Below are positions 52,211-61,851 of a DNA stretch of 64,000 bases, piece after piece. The number at the start of each line of letters is the position of its first letter. Positions within the stretch are counted from its first letter, which is position 1. The notes under the pieces are model-generated. The model was not told the origin of the DNA and did no database searches. It saw only the letters and a program-made list of their open reading frames with translations. The DNA comes from Billgrantia azerbaijanica (GTDB lineage Bacteria > Pseudomonadota > Gammaproteobacteria > Pseudomonadales > Halomonadaceae): assembly GCA_004551485.1 (NCBI GenBank), contig SBLD01000005.1:124001-188000 (forward strand). Reading direction: 5' to 3'. A program made the position numbers and the translations under genes.

Positions 52211-52651
52211 TTACCAGGTGCCGGTGTTCTCCATGGAGGCCCAGGGCTCCCGGGGCGGCAACGCCTCGCCCTTCTGCAACAGCTCCACGGAGATGCCGTC
52301 GGGGCTGCGCACGAAGGCCATGTGACCGTCGCGCGGCGGGCGGTTGATGGTCACGCCGTTGTCCTGCAGGTGCTGGCAGAGTGCATAGATGTCGTCGACG
52401 CGATAGGCCAGGTGGCCGAAGTTGCGCCCGCCGGTGTACGCCTCCGGGTCCCAGTTCCAGGTCAGCTCCAGCTCCGGCGCCTTGAGCTCGGCGGAGCGCG
52501 CCTCGTCCTCCGGCGCGGCGAGGAAGACCAGGGTGAAGCGCCCCTTCTCGTTTTCCTTGCGGCGCACTTCCTTGAGGCCCAGCAGGTCGCAATAGAAATG
52601 CAGCGAGGCGTCCAGGTCGCTGACGCGCACCATGGTGTGCAGGTACTGCAT
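52211..52651 (-). CDS. gloA: Lactoylglutathione lyase (glyoxalase I)
   Basis: A 146-residue vicinal-oxygen-chelate enzyme that converts the methylglyoxal-glutathione adduct to S-lactoylglutathione. [23 protein letters not shown] carries the first metal His region. [27 protein letters not shown] and [12 protein letters not shown] carry the other ligands. AAGGAG is seven bases before ATG 52651. Confidence 0.93.
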   Translation of the reverse strand: MQYLHTMVRVSDLDASLHFYCDLLGLKEVRRKENEKGRFTLVFLAAPEDEARSAELKAPELELTWNWDPEAYTGGRNFGHLAYRVDDIYALCQHLQDNGVTINRPPRDGHMAFVRSPDGISVELLQKGEALPPREPWASMENTGTW

Positions 52652-52860
52652 GGTCGACTCCTTGCTTGTCGGGTAAGGGCTATCGCCGTTACCAGTCCGG
52701 TGGCACAAGGGGCGCCGGGGGCAGGGCGGAGCGGAGGTCATTCGCCAGGGATGGCGAATGTAGCGCCCAGGGAAGGGTTCACAGCGCCTCCGCGCAGGCC
52801 TGCCGCCGGAAAAGCCCCGGTGTCGGAACAGCTACGGCGACCGCCCGGTTTCTCGAGTGC

Positions 52861-53319
52861 TCAGTGAGTGTACTCGTTGAAGATCGCCGGCGTGCGCTCG
52901 TCACGCCGCCAGCTGAGCACGGCGTAGTCATCCACGCGCCCGGTCTCCATGCCCGGCGAGCCGTGGGGCATGCCCGGCACGGCGAGCCCCGCGACGTCCG
53001 GCTGCTCCTCGAGCAGGCGCTTGATGTCGGCCGCCGGCACGTGGCCCTCGATGACGTAGCCCTCGACCGTGGCGGTGTGGCAGGAGGCGAGCTCCGGCGT
53101 GACGCCGTGCTCGAGCTTGACGCTGCGCAGGTCGCGGGTCTCCGTCACCTCCACCTCGAAGCCTTCGGCCTCCAGGTGCTCGGCCCAGGCGGTACAGCAG
53201 CCGCAGTTGGGATCCTTGTGCACCTCCACCAGGGGGCCACCCCAGGCGTAGGCAGCGAACAGGGCGAGCAGCGAACCGGCGATGGCCGGGCGCAGCCGGC
53301 GACGGGTACGGTATGTCAT
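52861..53319 (-). CDS. DUF411 periplasmic metal-binding protein
   Basis: A 152-residue exported protein. The signal peptide is about residues 1-27, ending near AYAWG. The DUF411 motif KDPNCGCCTAW, then SCHTATVEGYVIEGHVPAADI and VPGMPHGSPGME follow. Family members often occur with copper-resistance genes and have been proposed to bind metal, but no copper genes flank this one. AGGAG precedes the ATG. Confidence 0.88.
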   Translation of the reverse strand: MTYRTRRRLRPAIAGSLLALFAAYAWGGPLVEVHKDPNCGCCTAWAEHLEAEGFEVEVTETRDLRSVKLEHGVTPELASCHTATVEGYVIEGHVPAADIKRLLEEQPDVAGLAVPGMPHGSPGMETGRVDDYAVLSWRRDERTPAIFNEYTH

Positions 53320-53516
53320 GGCAAGTCTCCTGCAGAGTCACGGCAGCGGTCGTTGCCCTGAATCGTGACAAGCCTTGGCGCGCTTGCCAATAGTCTGTAT
53401 TGCCGACACGCACAGGCACGGTGGCGTTCAGCGGAACTTCGTGGCCGCCGGGAAGGCTTTTTCCCCCCTGCAACCAAGCCATGAATAGCGGCTCATTTCA
53501 GCCTTTACTCATGAAT

Positions 53517-53587
53517 TAAGCATGGTTCACCTTGCTGGCGGCGCCGTCTATGCTTAACCATGCTTAGACCATGGAGGAGGTAAGCAT
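53517..53587 (+). promoter_or_regulatory. Four TAAGCAT motifs around the promoter of the 53586 gene
   Basis: TAAGCAT occurs at 53517-53523 and 53581-53587 on the plus strand. Its reverse complement ATGCTTA occurs at 53550-53556 and 53560-53566. TAAGCATGGTT (53517-53527) and AACCATGCTTA (53556-53566) form an exact 11-base inverted repeat with a 28-base spacer. The last copy covers the gene's own ATG. This looks like a multi-site operator, but no regulator is known. Confidence 0.55.
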
Positions 53588-54002
53588 GAGCATATCCGGT
53601 ATCGGCGGAGGCAATTTCCCGCTTCAGGGGGGCAGCCCCCTCAGTTTGCAAGGATCCCCCCACATCACGAAGCTATCGGCCAAGCAAGTCGCGGCGCTCG
53701 ACAAGGCGCTGAACCCCGCTCCGCCCCAGAGGGAGGCGGACAATAGCCCCGAGAAGCTGTATGCGGAAATCACCGTCAACGGCAAGGTAGTGGCCAAGGT
53801 CTGGGAGACAGGCATAGTGGGGCTTCCCAATGCCCATGCCGGCCTGGCGGACCGGCTCAGCGATTCCGGCGCGAACCTGGCCCAGGAACGCACCCAGCAG
53901 ATCGCCGAAGCACTGGGCGGCACCATCCACTACACCGACAACGCACGACAGGCTCGCTCTTACACTTTTTCGGAGTCTCTGGCACAACTGATGTCTCGCT
54001 AA
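53586..54002 (+). CDS. Hypothetical protein, no family recognised
   Basis: A 138-residue protein starting MSISGIGGGNFPLQGGSPLSLQGSP. The amino 30 residues are Gly/Ser/Pro-rich and likely disordered. The remainder (SAKQVAALDKAL, EKLYAEITVNGKVVAKVWETG, ERTQQIAEALGGTIHYTD) looks like a small alpha/beta domain. No signal peptide or membrane segment is seen. GGAGG lies seven bases before ATG 53586. Codon use is less GC-rich than in neighbours, and the flanks are AT-rich, which suggests recent acquisition. Function unknown. Confidence 0.65.
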   Translation: MSISGIGGGNFPLQGGSPLSLQGSPHITKLSAKQVAALDKALNPAPPQREADNSPEKLYAEITVNGKVVAKVWETGIVGLPNAHAGLADRLSDSGANLAQERTQQIAEALGGTIHYTDNARQARSYTFSESLAQLMSR

Positions 54003-54343
54003 TTAAATGCACAGGCAGATATTTGTCGATGAGTGGTTCTCTTTGAACAATTGAAATACAGAGATCGTTGTTCGTGGAAAACACGACAACTTTACATTGC
54101 TCACTTATCGCCCACCAAAACCCTCCTTGGATCGATCATCGATCAGAGCAATATGCTTCTGAGCACCTGGCTCCATACGCTCATCTTCTGCAGCCCCCAC
54201 GCCTCGATTGAGCTGCCCCCGCATGAGTACCAGCGACGGGTTCGGTGCCGACGTATCCGCGGCAGCGGCCTGAGCACAGGCGGAAGGGAACCTGGGCGCC
54301 TCTCTGGGCTCACAACAAGGATGCCTCGAGGAAGCGAACACCC
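54003..54343. other. 341-bp intergenic region
   Basis: Apart from the hairpin at 54067-54093, this stretch holds no convincing gene. Its first half is AT-rich and includes GATCGATCATCGATC near 54129-54143. Its second half returns to high GC and ends with the ribosome-binding site GAGGAAG of the YdjM-like gene. A 107-codon frame at 54033-54356 has neither start context nor typical codon use. Confidence 0.5.
54067..54093 (+). terminator. Probable terminator after the 53586 gene
   Basis: GTTGT-T-CGTG (54067-54076) pairs with CACG-ACAAC (54082-54090) with one bulged T and a GAAAA loop, and is followed by TTTACATT. It is 64 bases after the stop. Confidence 0.5.
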
Positions 54344-55411
54344 ATGGACACAGTGACACAGGCCGCGCTGGGCGCGGCCGTGGGGGGCGCCGTGCTGGGC
54401 CGGCGCCTGGGGCGCAAGGCGGTGCTGTTGGGGGCGGCGCTCGGCACCCTGCCCGACCTGGACGCCCTGATCGACTACGGCGACGCCGTGGCCAACGTGA
54501 CCCGCCATCGCGGCTTCAGCCACTCACTGTTCCTGCTCACCGGGCTCGCCACTCTGCTGGCCGGCCTCGCCCGGCGTCTCACGGCCTTGCGCGATATCTC
54601 CCTGCGTCGCTGGTGGGCCTTCTTCGGGCTCTGCCTGCTCACCCACCCGCTGCTCGACGCCCTGACCACCTACGGCACCCAGCTGTGGTGGCCGCTGGAC
54701 GTGCGCCCCACGGCCTGGCCGGTGGTGTTCATCATCGACCCGCTGTTCACCCTGCCGCTGCTGGTGGGCATCGCCGTGGCACTGGCCACCGGCAACGGGC
54801 AGCGCGCCCCGCGCTGGGGGCTGGCGCTGGCCGGTGCCTACCTGGTGCTCGCCGTGGGCGCCAAGGCGCTGGTGATCCAGCGCCTCGAGCCCGTGCTCGC
54901 CGCCGAGGGCCTCGACCAGGCCCCGCGCCTGGTGCAGCCCACGCCGTTCAATATCCTGCTGTGGCGCGCCACGCTGATCGACGGCGACCGCCACCACGAG
55001 GCGCTGGTCGGCGTCTTCGACGGCGACACGCCGCCGACGCTGGAGACCTTCCGCCGCGGCGCCGAGCTGGAACCGGCGGCCCTGGCGACCCATCAGGGCG
55101 CACGTCTGGCGTGGTTCGCCGGCCCCTTCCTGCGCTACGAGGTGCAAGTACGCGACGGGCGGGAGACGCTCGTCGCCACGGACCTGCGCCTGGGCTTCCC
55201 CGGCTTCTACCCCTTTCGCTTCACGCTGGCCCAGCGCGCCGATGACGGCTGGCAGCCACTGGCACGCGCCGAGCAGCTGCCCGCCGCACGCCGCGCCGAC
55301 GGTGATGCCCTGAGCCGCCTCGCCGGCCGCCTGCTGGGCAGCGAACCGAGGCTGTGCGCCAGCCGCTTCGTCGCCCCGCAGTGGCGGGTCAAGGCACCGG
55401 AAGGATGCTAG
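54344..55411 (+). CDS. YdjM/YfhO-type metal-dependent hydrolase family membrane protein
   Basis: A 355-residue membrane protein of the LexA-binding/YdjM metal-dependent hydrolase family (DUF457-like). The amino half has about five helices and conserved polar motifs LPDLDALIDYGD and HRGFSHSLF, then LTHPLLDALTTYGTQLWWP. These Asp/His residues may bind metal. The carboxyl half is soluble. GAGGAAG supports ATG 54344. The substrate is unknown. Confidence 0.82.
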   Translation: MDTVTQAALGAAVGGAVLGRRLGRKAVLLGAALGTLPDLDALIDYGDAVANVTRHRGFSHSLFLLTGLATLLAGLARRLTALRDISLRRWWAFFGLCLLTHPLLDALTTYGTQLWWPLDVRPTAWPVVFIIDPLFTLPLLVGIAVALATGNGQRAPRWGLALAGAYLVLAVGAKALVIQRLEPVLAAEGLDQAPRLVQPTPFNILLWRATLIDGDRHHEALVGVFDGDTPPTLETFRRGAELEPAALATHQGARLAWFAGPFLRYEVQVRDGRETLVATDLRLGFPGFYPFRFTLAQRADDGWQPLARAEQLPAARRADGDALSRLAGRLLGSEPRLCASRFVAPQWRVKAPEGC

Positions 55412-55424
55412 CTGCTCCCAAGCA

Positions 55425-56033
55425 TTACAGCGCCGCGACCAGCCCGTCGATGGCCTGTTTTGCCTCGGCGAGCGCGGCCTCGCGCCGCGCCTCGCCCATG
55501 GCCAGTCCTTCGGCGTAGACCAGCGAGACGTCGGTGATGCCGATCAACCCCAGCATCGCCTTGAGGTGCGGCGTCTGGCTGTCCAGTTCGGTGCCGGCGT
55601 ACTGGCCGCCGCGGGCGGCCAGAATCAGCGCCCGCTTGCCCTCGACCAGTCCCTGCGGGCCGCTCTCGGTATAGCGGAAGGTCCGGCCGGCGCGCATCAC
55701 GCGGTCGAACCACGCCTTCATCTGGGACGGGATGCCGAGGTTGTAGAGGGGCACCCCCAGCACCACGACGTCATGGGCCTGCAGCTCCTCGATCAGCGCG
55801 TCGGAGCGGGCCGCCAGCTCGCGCTGTGCGGCGCTGCGCGCCTCGTCCGCGACCTGCCAGCTGGAGAGCTCCTCGAGCCCCAGGTGCGGCAGTTCCTCGG
55901 CGACCAGGTCGCGGTGGGTGAGCGTGACGTCATCGCGCTCGGCGGCACGGGCCTGGAGATGGGCGGCCAGGGCGTTGGACTGCCCCTGTTCGCCGAGAAT
56001 GGACGACGTGACGAGAAGAATACGGCGGCTCAT
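55425..56033 (-). CDS. azoR: FMN-dependent NADH-azoreductase
   Basis: A 202-residue flavodoxin-fold quinone/azo reductase. RILLVTSSILGEQGQSNALA is the FMN phosphate loop. VPLYNLGIPSQMKAWFDRVMRAGRTFRY and LAARGGQY match AzoR. The likely role is two-electron reduction of quinones and related electrophiles. AAGGAG precedes the ATG. Confidence 0.93.
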   Translation of the reverse strand: MSRRILLVTSSILGEQGQSNALAAHLQARAAERDDVTLTHRDLVAEELPHLGLEELSSWQVADEARSAAQRELAARSDALIEELQAHDVVVLGVPLYNLGIPSQMKAWFDRVMRAGRTFRYTESGPQGLVEGKRALILAARGGQYAGTELDSQTPHLKAMLGLIGITDVSLVYAEGLAMGEARREAALAEAKQAIDGLVAAL

Positions 56034-56056
56034 GGCGATCTCCTTGTGATCGATCA

Positions 56057-56069
56057 GGTGATGATCACC
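56057..56069 (-). promoter_or_regulatory. Palindromic operator candidate upstream of azoR
   Basis: GGTGAT-G-ATCACC lies 24 bases before the azoR ATG and just downstream of a TAATAT hexamer (minus strand, 56070-56075). That is where a repressor would block initiation. No regulator gene is adjacent. Confidence 0.45.
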
Positions 56070-56075
56070 ATATTA

Positions 56076-56114
56076 CGTGCAATTTTTGGCACGAAAAGCG
56101 CATAGTTTCGCGCT
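56076..56114. repeat. Two tandem 5-bp inverted repeats with 8-nt spacers
   Basis: CGTGC-N8-GCACG (56076-56093) is followed four bases later by AGCGC-N8-GCGCT (56097-56114). Equal arm and spacer lengths suggest either operators or small stems in the azoR upstream region. Confidence 0.4.
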
Positions 56115-56150
56115 ATTCATTCGATAAAAACGAACCTTTGGACAACAAAA

Positions 56151-56174
56151 GGCCCCGCCATCGGTGGCAGGGCC
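56151..56174 (-). terminator. Terminator of sodB
   Basis: On the minus strand GGCCC-T-GCCA, loop CCGA, TGGC-G-GGGCC forms a stem with one mismatch and is followed by TTTTGTTG. It starts 38 bases after the sodB stop. Confidence 0.75.
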
Positions 56175-56211
56175 TCGAATCAGCCGGAAAGCGCCGAGAC
56201 GGCGCGGGCGA

Positions 56212-56790
<579 letters not shown>

Positions 56791-56881
56791 GGGTTGGCTC
56801 CTTGCTCCTGGCTTTCACGGTCGATCCGGGGTGACCGCGGGCGCTGCGACTTGCCTGCGGCGCGCCCCGGGGTTATTTTCC

Positions 56882-56893
56882 AAGTGTGTACTT
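56882..56893. promoter_or_regulatory. Palindrome between sodB and the SufR-like gene
   Basis: AAGT-GTGT-ACTT lies 22 bases before the regulator ATG in the 124-base divergent gap, next to AT-rich TAGATTAATC. It is a possible binding site for the regulator itself. Confidence 0.35.
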
Positions 56894-56914
56894 AGATTAA
56901 TCACCGCAGGCGCC

Positions 56915-57568
56915 ATGTCAAGCAACGCTAATCAAAAACCCCCTACGGCCGCCGAGCGGCTGCTGCACCTGCTCAAGCGGGAGGGGCCGCACTCCGCCGC
57001 GGCGCTCGGCGAGCGCCTGGGCACCACCGGCGAGAACGCCCGCCAGCAGCTCACCAAGCTGGCCCGCCAGGGGCTCGTCACCCACCGCACGCTGCCCGGC
57101 GGCGTTGGGCGCCCCCAGGCCGAGTGGCGGCTCACCGAGGCCGGTCATCGCCGCTTCCCGGACGCCCACGCCGAGCTCGCCACCCGGCTGATCGCCAGCG
57201 TGCGCGACACCCTCGGCGAGGCGGCACTGGAACGGCTGGTGGAGGCCCGCGAGGCGGAGACGCTGGCGCACTACCGCCAGGCCCTGGCGGGGCTGGCGAC
57301 GCTCGAGGCGCGGGTGGCCAAGCTCGCCGAGCTGCGCAGCGGCGAGGGCTACATGGCCGAGTGGCAGGCGGAGGCCGACGGCAGCCTGCTGCTGATCGAG
57401 AACCACTGCCCGATCTGCAGCGCGGCGCATGCCTGCCCCGGCTTCTGCGACGCCGAGCTCGCGGTGTTTCGCGCCGTGCTCGGCGACGGCGCCAGCGTCG
57501 AGCGCAGCGATCACGTGCTGGCCGGCGACCGGCGCTGCGCCTACCGCGTCAGGCCCAGGACGCCCTGA
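56915..57568 (+). CDS. SufR-like winged-helix regulator with cysteine cluster
   Basis: A 217-residue DeoR/ArsR-like regulator. The amino winged-helix is about residues 10-75 (AERLLHLLKREGPHSAAALGERLGTTGENARQQLTKLARQGLV in consecutive blocks). The middle is helical. The carboxyl part has C165, C168, C174, C178 and C208 (ENHCPICSAAHACPGFC, RRCAYRV), the cysteine layout of SufR-type [4Fe-4S] sensors. It diverges from sodB and so may tie superoxide defence to Fe-S status. Its targets are inferred, not shown. Confidence 0.82.
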   Translation: MSSNANQKPPTAAERLLHLLKREGPHSAAALGERLGTTGENARQQLTKLARQGLVTHRTLPGGVGRPQAEWRLTEAGHRRFPDAHAELATRLIASVRDTLGEAALERLVEAREAETLAHYRQALAGLATLEARVAKLAELRSGEGYMAEWQAEADGSLLLIENHCPICSAAHACPGFCDAELAVFRAVLGDGASVERSDHVLAGDRRCAYRVRPRTP

Positions 57569-57601
57569 GCCCCGGCCAAGAACCGGGGACGCCCTGGCTC
57601 G

Positions 57602-58381
57602 TCACGGTTGCGCCGAGGGCGCGATGCCCTGGCCGCAGCCGCGATACGTCTCCCCGTCGATGGTCAGGGTCACGCGCGCCGGGAAGGGCTTGCCGCTCAT
57701 GGAGTCGAAGCAGGCGCGCGCCTCCAGCGCGAGGGTGAAGGGGTGGTCGGCACGCCCGCTCGCCAGCGTCACCCGCCCCCCGTTGTCCATCTCGGTCACG
57801 CGGTAGGGCAGCGTCAGCGTCCGCTCGCCATAGTCGAGGACCAGCGACAGCTCGGGCGCGTCGTGGGCGAGGCTCACCGTCCAGCCGGGCTCGTTGCCGC
57901 GCCCGTGGAACATCACCCCGGGGCGCTGCCGGCGGGTCAGGGCGCGGCGGGTCAGGTCGGCCGTGCAGTCGAGGCGACCGTTGGCGCTCTCCACCATGGC
58001 CTCGTCCCCCTTGGCCCAAAAGCTGAGATCGCCCTTCTGGTAGCGTGCCCCGCTGGCCACCACGGCCGGGGTCAGGCGGTAGGCGCCATGCGCAGACCAC
58101 AGCCGCAGCTCCTCCCCGGCGACGGCGGAGACCAGGTCCTGGGCCGGGGTGCAGCGCCATGCCTGGAACGCCTCCGCCCCGCCGGGGAACAGCAGCGACG
58201 GCATCAGCGGCGCCGTGGGCGTCGCGACCGTACCCTCGTCGGGAGGCGGTGGTGCCGGCTGCGCCTCGCTGACCTCGGGCGGCGGCGCCTCGCCGGGCGC
58301 GGCACAGCCGGCCAGGCCCAGGGCGGTGCCCAGCAGCAATGGCAGGATCGACGAAGCGGAACGAGACGGGGTCGCGGACAT
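57602..58381 (-). CDS. Lipoprotein with MliC-type lysozyme-inhibitor domain and COG3650-like domain
   Basis: A 259-residue lipoprotein. The lipobox GLAGC is near residue 23. A Pro/Glu-rich linker leads to a domain with WRCTPAQDLVSAVAGEELRLW, GAYRLTPAVVASGARYQKGDLSFWAKGDEA and LDCT, which is the MliC pattern (membrane-bound inhibitor of C-type lysozyme). The carboxyl half (MFHGRGNEPGWTVSL, FTLALEARACFDSMSGKPFPARVTL) is COG3650-like. Two adjacent ATGs exist, and the second (58381) has the better spacing from AAGGAG. Confidence 0.8.
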   Translation of the reverse strand: MSATPSRSASSILPLLLGTALGLAGCAAPGEAPPPEVSEAQPAPPPPDEGTVATPTAPLMPSLLFPGGAEAFQAWRCTPAQDLVSAVAGEELRLWSAHGAYRLTPAVVASGARYQKGDLSFWAKGDEAMVESANGRLDCTADLTRRALTRRQRPGVMFHGRGNEPGWTVSLAHDAPELSLVLDYGERTLTLPYRVTEMDNGGRVTLASGRADHPFTLALEARACFDSMSGKPFPARVTLTIDGETYRGCGQGIAPSAQP

Positions 58382-58457
58382 CATGGCTCCTTGCGTGACA
58401 ACGGACTTCCTGAGGGGCCCCAGCATAGCATCGTGGGATGTCGGATGACGCTTGCGC

Positions 58458-58943
58458 TCAGCCATCGCGACACAGCCGGGCGACCTCGTCGGCCACGCAC
58501 GCGACCACCGTCGGCACGGCAGCAGCCACCGCCGGGGAGAGCGGCGCCCCCGGGCTGAAAGCGCCGGCTTCGATGGCGTAGACCACCACCGTCGCCGGCA
58601 CGGGCAGGTGCAGGGTGCGGGCCAGCGCCAGGGCCTCGAACAGCCCCAGCGCATGGCCCGACAGGGGGGCCCCCGCGTCCTCCGGGATGTCACTACCCGG
58701 CGCCAGGCGATGCAGCCGGCCGGGAACGCCCAGCGGCGTGGCGGCATCGATCGCCACCAGGGCATCGACACCGGCCCAGTCGTCGATCAGCGCGAGCGCG
58801 TCACACCTCGCGGTGAGCAGGCCGACCCCGGCGGGCAGGCGGTCGGCGAGCCGCTGCGCCACGCGCACGCCCACCCCGTCATCGCCGCGGTCGGGATTGC
58901 CGAGCCCCACCACCAGAACCCGGGGCGGTGCGGTTGGTGTCAT
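58458..58943 (-). CDS. [NiFe]-hydrogenase maturation protease
   Basis: A 161-residue HycI/HoxW-type endopeptidase that trims the carboxyl end of the large subunit after nickel insertion. [24 protein letters not shown] carries the first metal ligand (Asp), [12 protein letters not shown] the second (Asp), and [11 protein letters not shown] the histidine. The ATG overlaps the large-subunit stop (ATGA). It is the last gene of the hydrogenase operon. Confidence 0.92.
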   Translation of the reverse strand: MTPTAPPRVLVVGLGNPDRGDDGVGVRVAQRLADRLPAGVGLLTARCDALALIDDWAGVDALVAIDAATPLGVPGRLHRLAPGSDIPEDAGAPLSGHALGLFEALALARTLHLPVPATVVVYAIEAGAFSPGAPLSPAVAAAVPTVVACVADEVARLCRDG

Positions 58944-60229
58944 CGGCGCTGCACCCGCAGCTTGAGCGCATGGGTCGAGCAGGAGATGCAGGGGTCGTGG
59001 TTGCGGATGCTCCGCGCACAGTGCTCGCGGATCACCTCGTCCGGCTGGTCGAGGAGCGTCCCGGCGACGGCGGCGATATCCGCCTCGATGCTCGGCTGGT
59101 TCTGGGAGGTCGGCGGCACGATGCGCGCCGCGCGGATGCTGCCGTCGGCAGCGGTCGCGTAGCGGTGCCAGCAGATGCCGCGCGGCGCCTCGGTGCAGCC
59201 GAAACCGCTCCCGGCGCGCGGCTCGACGTCCACGGCGGCGGCCTCGGGGGCCTCGTATTCGGCGATGATCCGCAGCGCCTCCTGGCAGGCATAGACGATC
59301 TCCAGGGCGCGCACCACGATGCTGCGGTAGGGGTTGAGGCAGCGCGGGGCGAGCCCCGCCTCGCTGGCCAGCGCCTGCACCTCGGCCGGCAGGCGGTCGA
59401 CGTTGAGCCCGTAGCGGGCGAGCGGCCCCACCAGATAGGCCCCGCGCTGCCTGACGTGGGCGTGCAGCGCCGTGGAGTGCGGTACCTGGCGCTCGGCAAA
59501 GGTCGCCTCGAAGTCGGCGATGTCGCTGTCGATGCCGCGGCTGGAGACCAGGCGCCCCTCGTTGAACGGGTATTCGTCGGGGTGGCGCAGCGCCACCAGC
59601 TCGTAGTCGCGCTCGACGTCGGGGAAGGGAAAGGTCGCCACCCAGCGCACCAGCCCCACCGCCAGCTCGTGGGCCCGCTCCAGCCGCTCGGCGAGTCCGG
59701 CCAGCTCGCGCCGGGTGGGCAGGCGATAGAAGCCGCCGACCCGCACGTTGACGGGATGGATCTCGCGCCCACCCAGCACCCGCAGCACCTCGTTGCCGAC
59801 CTTCTTCACCTCGAGTCCCTGGCGCACCACCTCGCCGTGGTCGGCGGCCATGCGCATGGCATCCGGGTAGCCGAGGAAGTCGGGGGCGTGCAGCATCACC
59901 ACGTGCAGCGCATGGCTCTCGATCCACTCGCCGCAGTAGATCAGGCGGCGCAGCGCGCGCAGCTGCCCTTCCACGCGAACGCCGAAGGCGTCCTCCAGGG
60001 CATGGGCGGCGCTCATCTGGTAGGCGATCGGGCAGATGCCGCAGATGCGCGCCACGATGTCCGGCGTCTCGACGTAGCCGCGCCCGCGCAGCAGGGCCTC
60101 GAACAGCCGCGGCGGCTCGAAGATGCGCAGCCGCGCGGCGGCCACCCGGTCGCCCTCGATCTCCAGGTCGAGCGCCCCCTCCCCCTCCACCCGGGCCAGG
60201 TAGTCGACGCTAAGGCGCTTGGTCGTCAT
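58940..60229 (-). CDS. Group 3b [NiFe]-hydrogenase large (alpha) subunit
   Basis: A 429-residue catalytic subunit. The four nickel-binding cysteines are in [19 protein letters not shown] (near residue 61) and DPCISCSTH near the carboxyl end. About eight residues follow the final His and would be removed by the protease. The [11 protein letters not shown] form and the neighbouring beta/gamma/delta genes place it in the NAD(P)-linked sulfhydrogenase (HydA/HyhL) group rather than the uptake or HoxYH groups. It overlaps the small-subunit gene by 20 bases. Confidence 0.93.
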   Translation of the reverse strand: MTTKRLSVDYLARVEGEGALDLEIEGDRVAAARLRIFEPPRLFEALLRGRGYVETPDIVARICGICPIAYQMSAAHALEDAFGVRVEGQLRALRRLIYCGEWIESHALHVVMLHAPDFLGYPDAMRMAADHGEVVRQGLEVKKVGNEVLRVLGGREIHPVNVRVGGFYRLPTRRELAGLAERLERAHELAVGLVRWVATFPFPDVERDYELVALRHPDEYPFNEGRLVSSRGIDSDIADFEATFAERQVPHSTALHAHVRQRGAYLVGPLARYGLNVDRLPAEVQALASEAGLAPRCLNPYRSIVVRALEIVYACQEALRIIAEYEAPEAAAVDVEPRAGSGFGCTEAPRGICWHRYATAADGSIRAARIVPPTSQNQPSIEADIAAVAGTLLDQPDEVIREHCARSIRNHDPCISCSTHALKLRVQRR

Positions 60230-60995
60230 GGGCTTCGCTCTCCTCGCGGAACGCCTCGGCGGCGGCGTTGAAGCTGCGGAAGGCGTGGCGGATCTCCCGC
60301 GGCGCCACGCCCAGGCTCTGCCACTCGCGGGCCAGGGCCGCCGTCTGCGGGGTCTCCATGGGGCCGTAGCAGCCGTAGCAGCCGCGCCGGTAGGCGGGAC
60401 AGAGCGCCCCGCAGCCGGCATGGGTCACCGGCCCCAGACAGGGGGTGCCCTGCACCATCACGCAGACGTTGCCGCGCCGTTTGCACTCGATGCAGACGCT
60501 GTGGGCGGCGATCGCCGGCCGGCGACCGGCCAGGAAGGCCGACAGCACCTCGAGCAGCTGCAGCTTGTTGATCGGGCAGCCACGCAGCTCGAAGTCGACG
60601 GGCACATGGGCCGAGATCGGCGTCGAGGTGGCCAGGGTGGCGATGTACTCCGGCGAGGCATAGACGGCCGCCACGAAGTCGTCGACGTCGGCGAAGTTGC
60701 GCAGCGCCTGGATACCGCCGGCGGTGGCGCAGGCGCCGATGGTCACCAGGTGGCGCGACCGGGCGCGCACCTCGCGAATGCGCTCGGCGTCGTGGGCGGT
60801 GGTGATCGAGCCCTCCACCAGCGACAGTTCGTAGGGGCCCTCGCCCATGGCGCTCGAGGCCTCGGGGAAGTAGGCGATGTCGATGGCCTCGGCGACGCTG
60901 AGCAGCTCGTCCTCGCAGTCGAGCAGCGACAGCTGGCAGCCGTCGCAGGAGGCGAACTTCCACACCGCGAGACGCGGACGGCTCGGTTCGGACAT
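60210..60995 (-). CDS. Group 3b [NiFe]-hydrogenase small (delta) subunit
   Basis: A 261-residue electron-transfer subunit homologous to the 20-kDa subunit of complex I. The proximal cluster begins [18 protein letters not shown] (C17, C20), with GACATAGG and [26 protein letters not shown] supplying further cysteines. No Tat signal is present, so the enzyme is cytoplasmic, as expected of group 3b. Only one base separates it from the gamma gene. Confidence 0.92.
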   Translation of the reverse strand: MSEPSRPRLAVWKFASCDGCQLSLLDCEDELLSVAEAIDIAYFPEASSAMGEGPYELSLVEGSITTAHDAERIREVRARSRHLVTIGACATAGGIQALRNFADVDDFVAAVYASPEYIATLATSTPISAHVPVDFELRGCPINKLQLLEVLSAFLAGRRPAIAAHSVCIECKRRGNVCVMVQGTPCLGPVTHAGCGALCPAYRRGCYGCYGPMETPQTAALAREWQSLGVAPREIRHAFRSFNAAAEAFREESEAHDDQAP

Positions 60996-60996
60996 G

Positions 60997-61851
60997 TCAC
61001 ACCTCGGGGATGGCGAAGCGATCGGCGATGGTGTCGTAGCGCATCACCGGGCCGTCCTTGCAGACGAAATCGGGCCCGAACTGGCAGTGCCCGCACCAGC
61101 CGATGGCGCACTTCATGTTGCGCTCCATCGACACCTGGATGCGCTCGGCGGGCACCCCGGCGCGTCGCAGGGCGGCGACCGTGAAGCGCATCATCACCTC
61201 CGGGCCGCAGACCAGGGCCACGCAGTCGTCGGCATCGAAGGCGGCGGGCTCGACGAGCCCCGGCACGACGCCCACCCGGCCCGGCCAGTCGGCCCCGGCA
61301 TGATCCACCGTGACCTGGACCTCGACGTCGGGACGCTGCGCCCAGGCCGCGAGGTCGTCGCGATAGAGCAGCGCCTCGGGGCTGCGCGCGCCGACCAGGA
61401 TGACCAGGCGGCCATAGTCCTGGCGGTTGGCCAGCAGCGCCTGGATGGCGGGGCGCAACGGCGCCAGGCCCAGACCGCCGGCGATGACCACCACGTCCGA
61501 CCCGCGCGCCTCGGCCAACGGCCAGCCGCGGCCGAAGGGCCCGCGCAGGCCCAGCCGGGCACCGACCTCGAGCTCCGCCAGGGCACGGCTCACCGCCCCC
61601 ACGGCGCGCACGGTATGCACGAAGCTCCCGGCCGCCTCGCCGTCACTGATGCTGATGGCCACCTCCCCCACGCCGAAGGCCCAGAGCATGTTGAACTGCC
61701 CCGGTCGAAAGTCGGGCCGGGGCCCTTCCAACGGCGCCAGGGTCAGGGTGACGGTGTCGGCGAGCACACGGGTCACCTCGTCGACCCGGTAGGCCTGGGG
61801 CACGAAGGGCGCCGCGCCCGGCGCCGGGCGGTCAGTCGTCGCCATAGACAT
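60997..61851 (-). CDS. Hydrogenase gamma subunit, FAD/NAD(P)-binding oxidoreductase
   Basis: A 284-residue ferredoxin-NADP reductase-like diaphorase subunit. [22 protein letters not shown] binds [20 protein letters not shown] and [13 protein letters not shown] bind NAD(P). The carboxyl end has a [2Fe-2S] site ([24 protein letters not shown] in short blocks). It matches HydG/HyhG of sulfhydrogenases. Its start overlaps the cNMP-domain gene by 20 bases. ATG 61845 is an alternative. Confidence 0.92.
   Translation of the reverse strand: MSMATTDRPAPGAAPFVPQAYRVDEVTRVLADTVTLTLAPLEGPRPDFRPGQFNMLWAFGVGEVAISISDGEAAGSFVHTVRAVGAVSRALAELEVGARLGLRGPFGRGWPLAEARGSDVVVIAGGLGLAPLRPAIQALLANRQDYGRLVILVGARSPEALLYRDDLAAWAQRPDVEVQVTVDHAGADWPGRVGVVPGLVEPAAFDADDCVALVCGPEVMMRFTVAALRRAGVPAERIQVSMERNMKCAIGWCGHCQFGPDFVCKDGPVMRYDTIADRFAIPEV

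Noticed and set aside
54033-54356. A 107-codon frame in the 341-base gap
   Set aside because: No ribosome-binding site, irregular codon use and no recognisable domain. It overlaps the start of a real gene.
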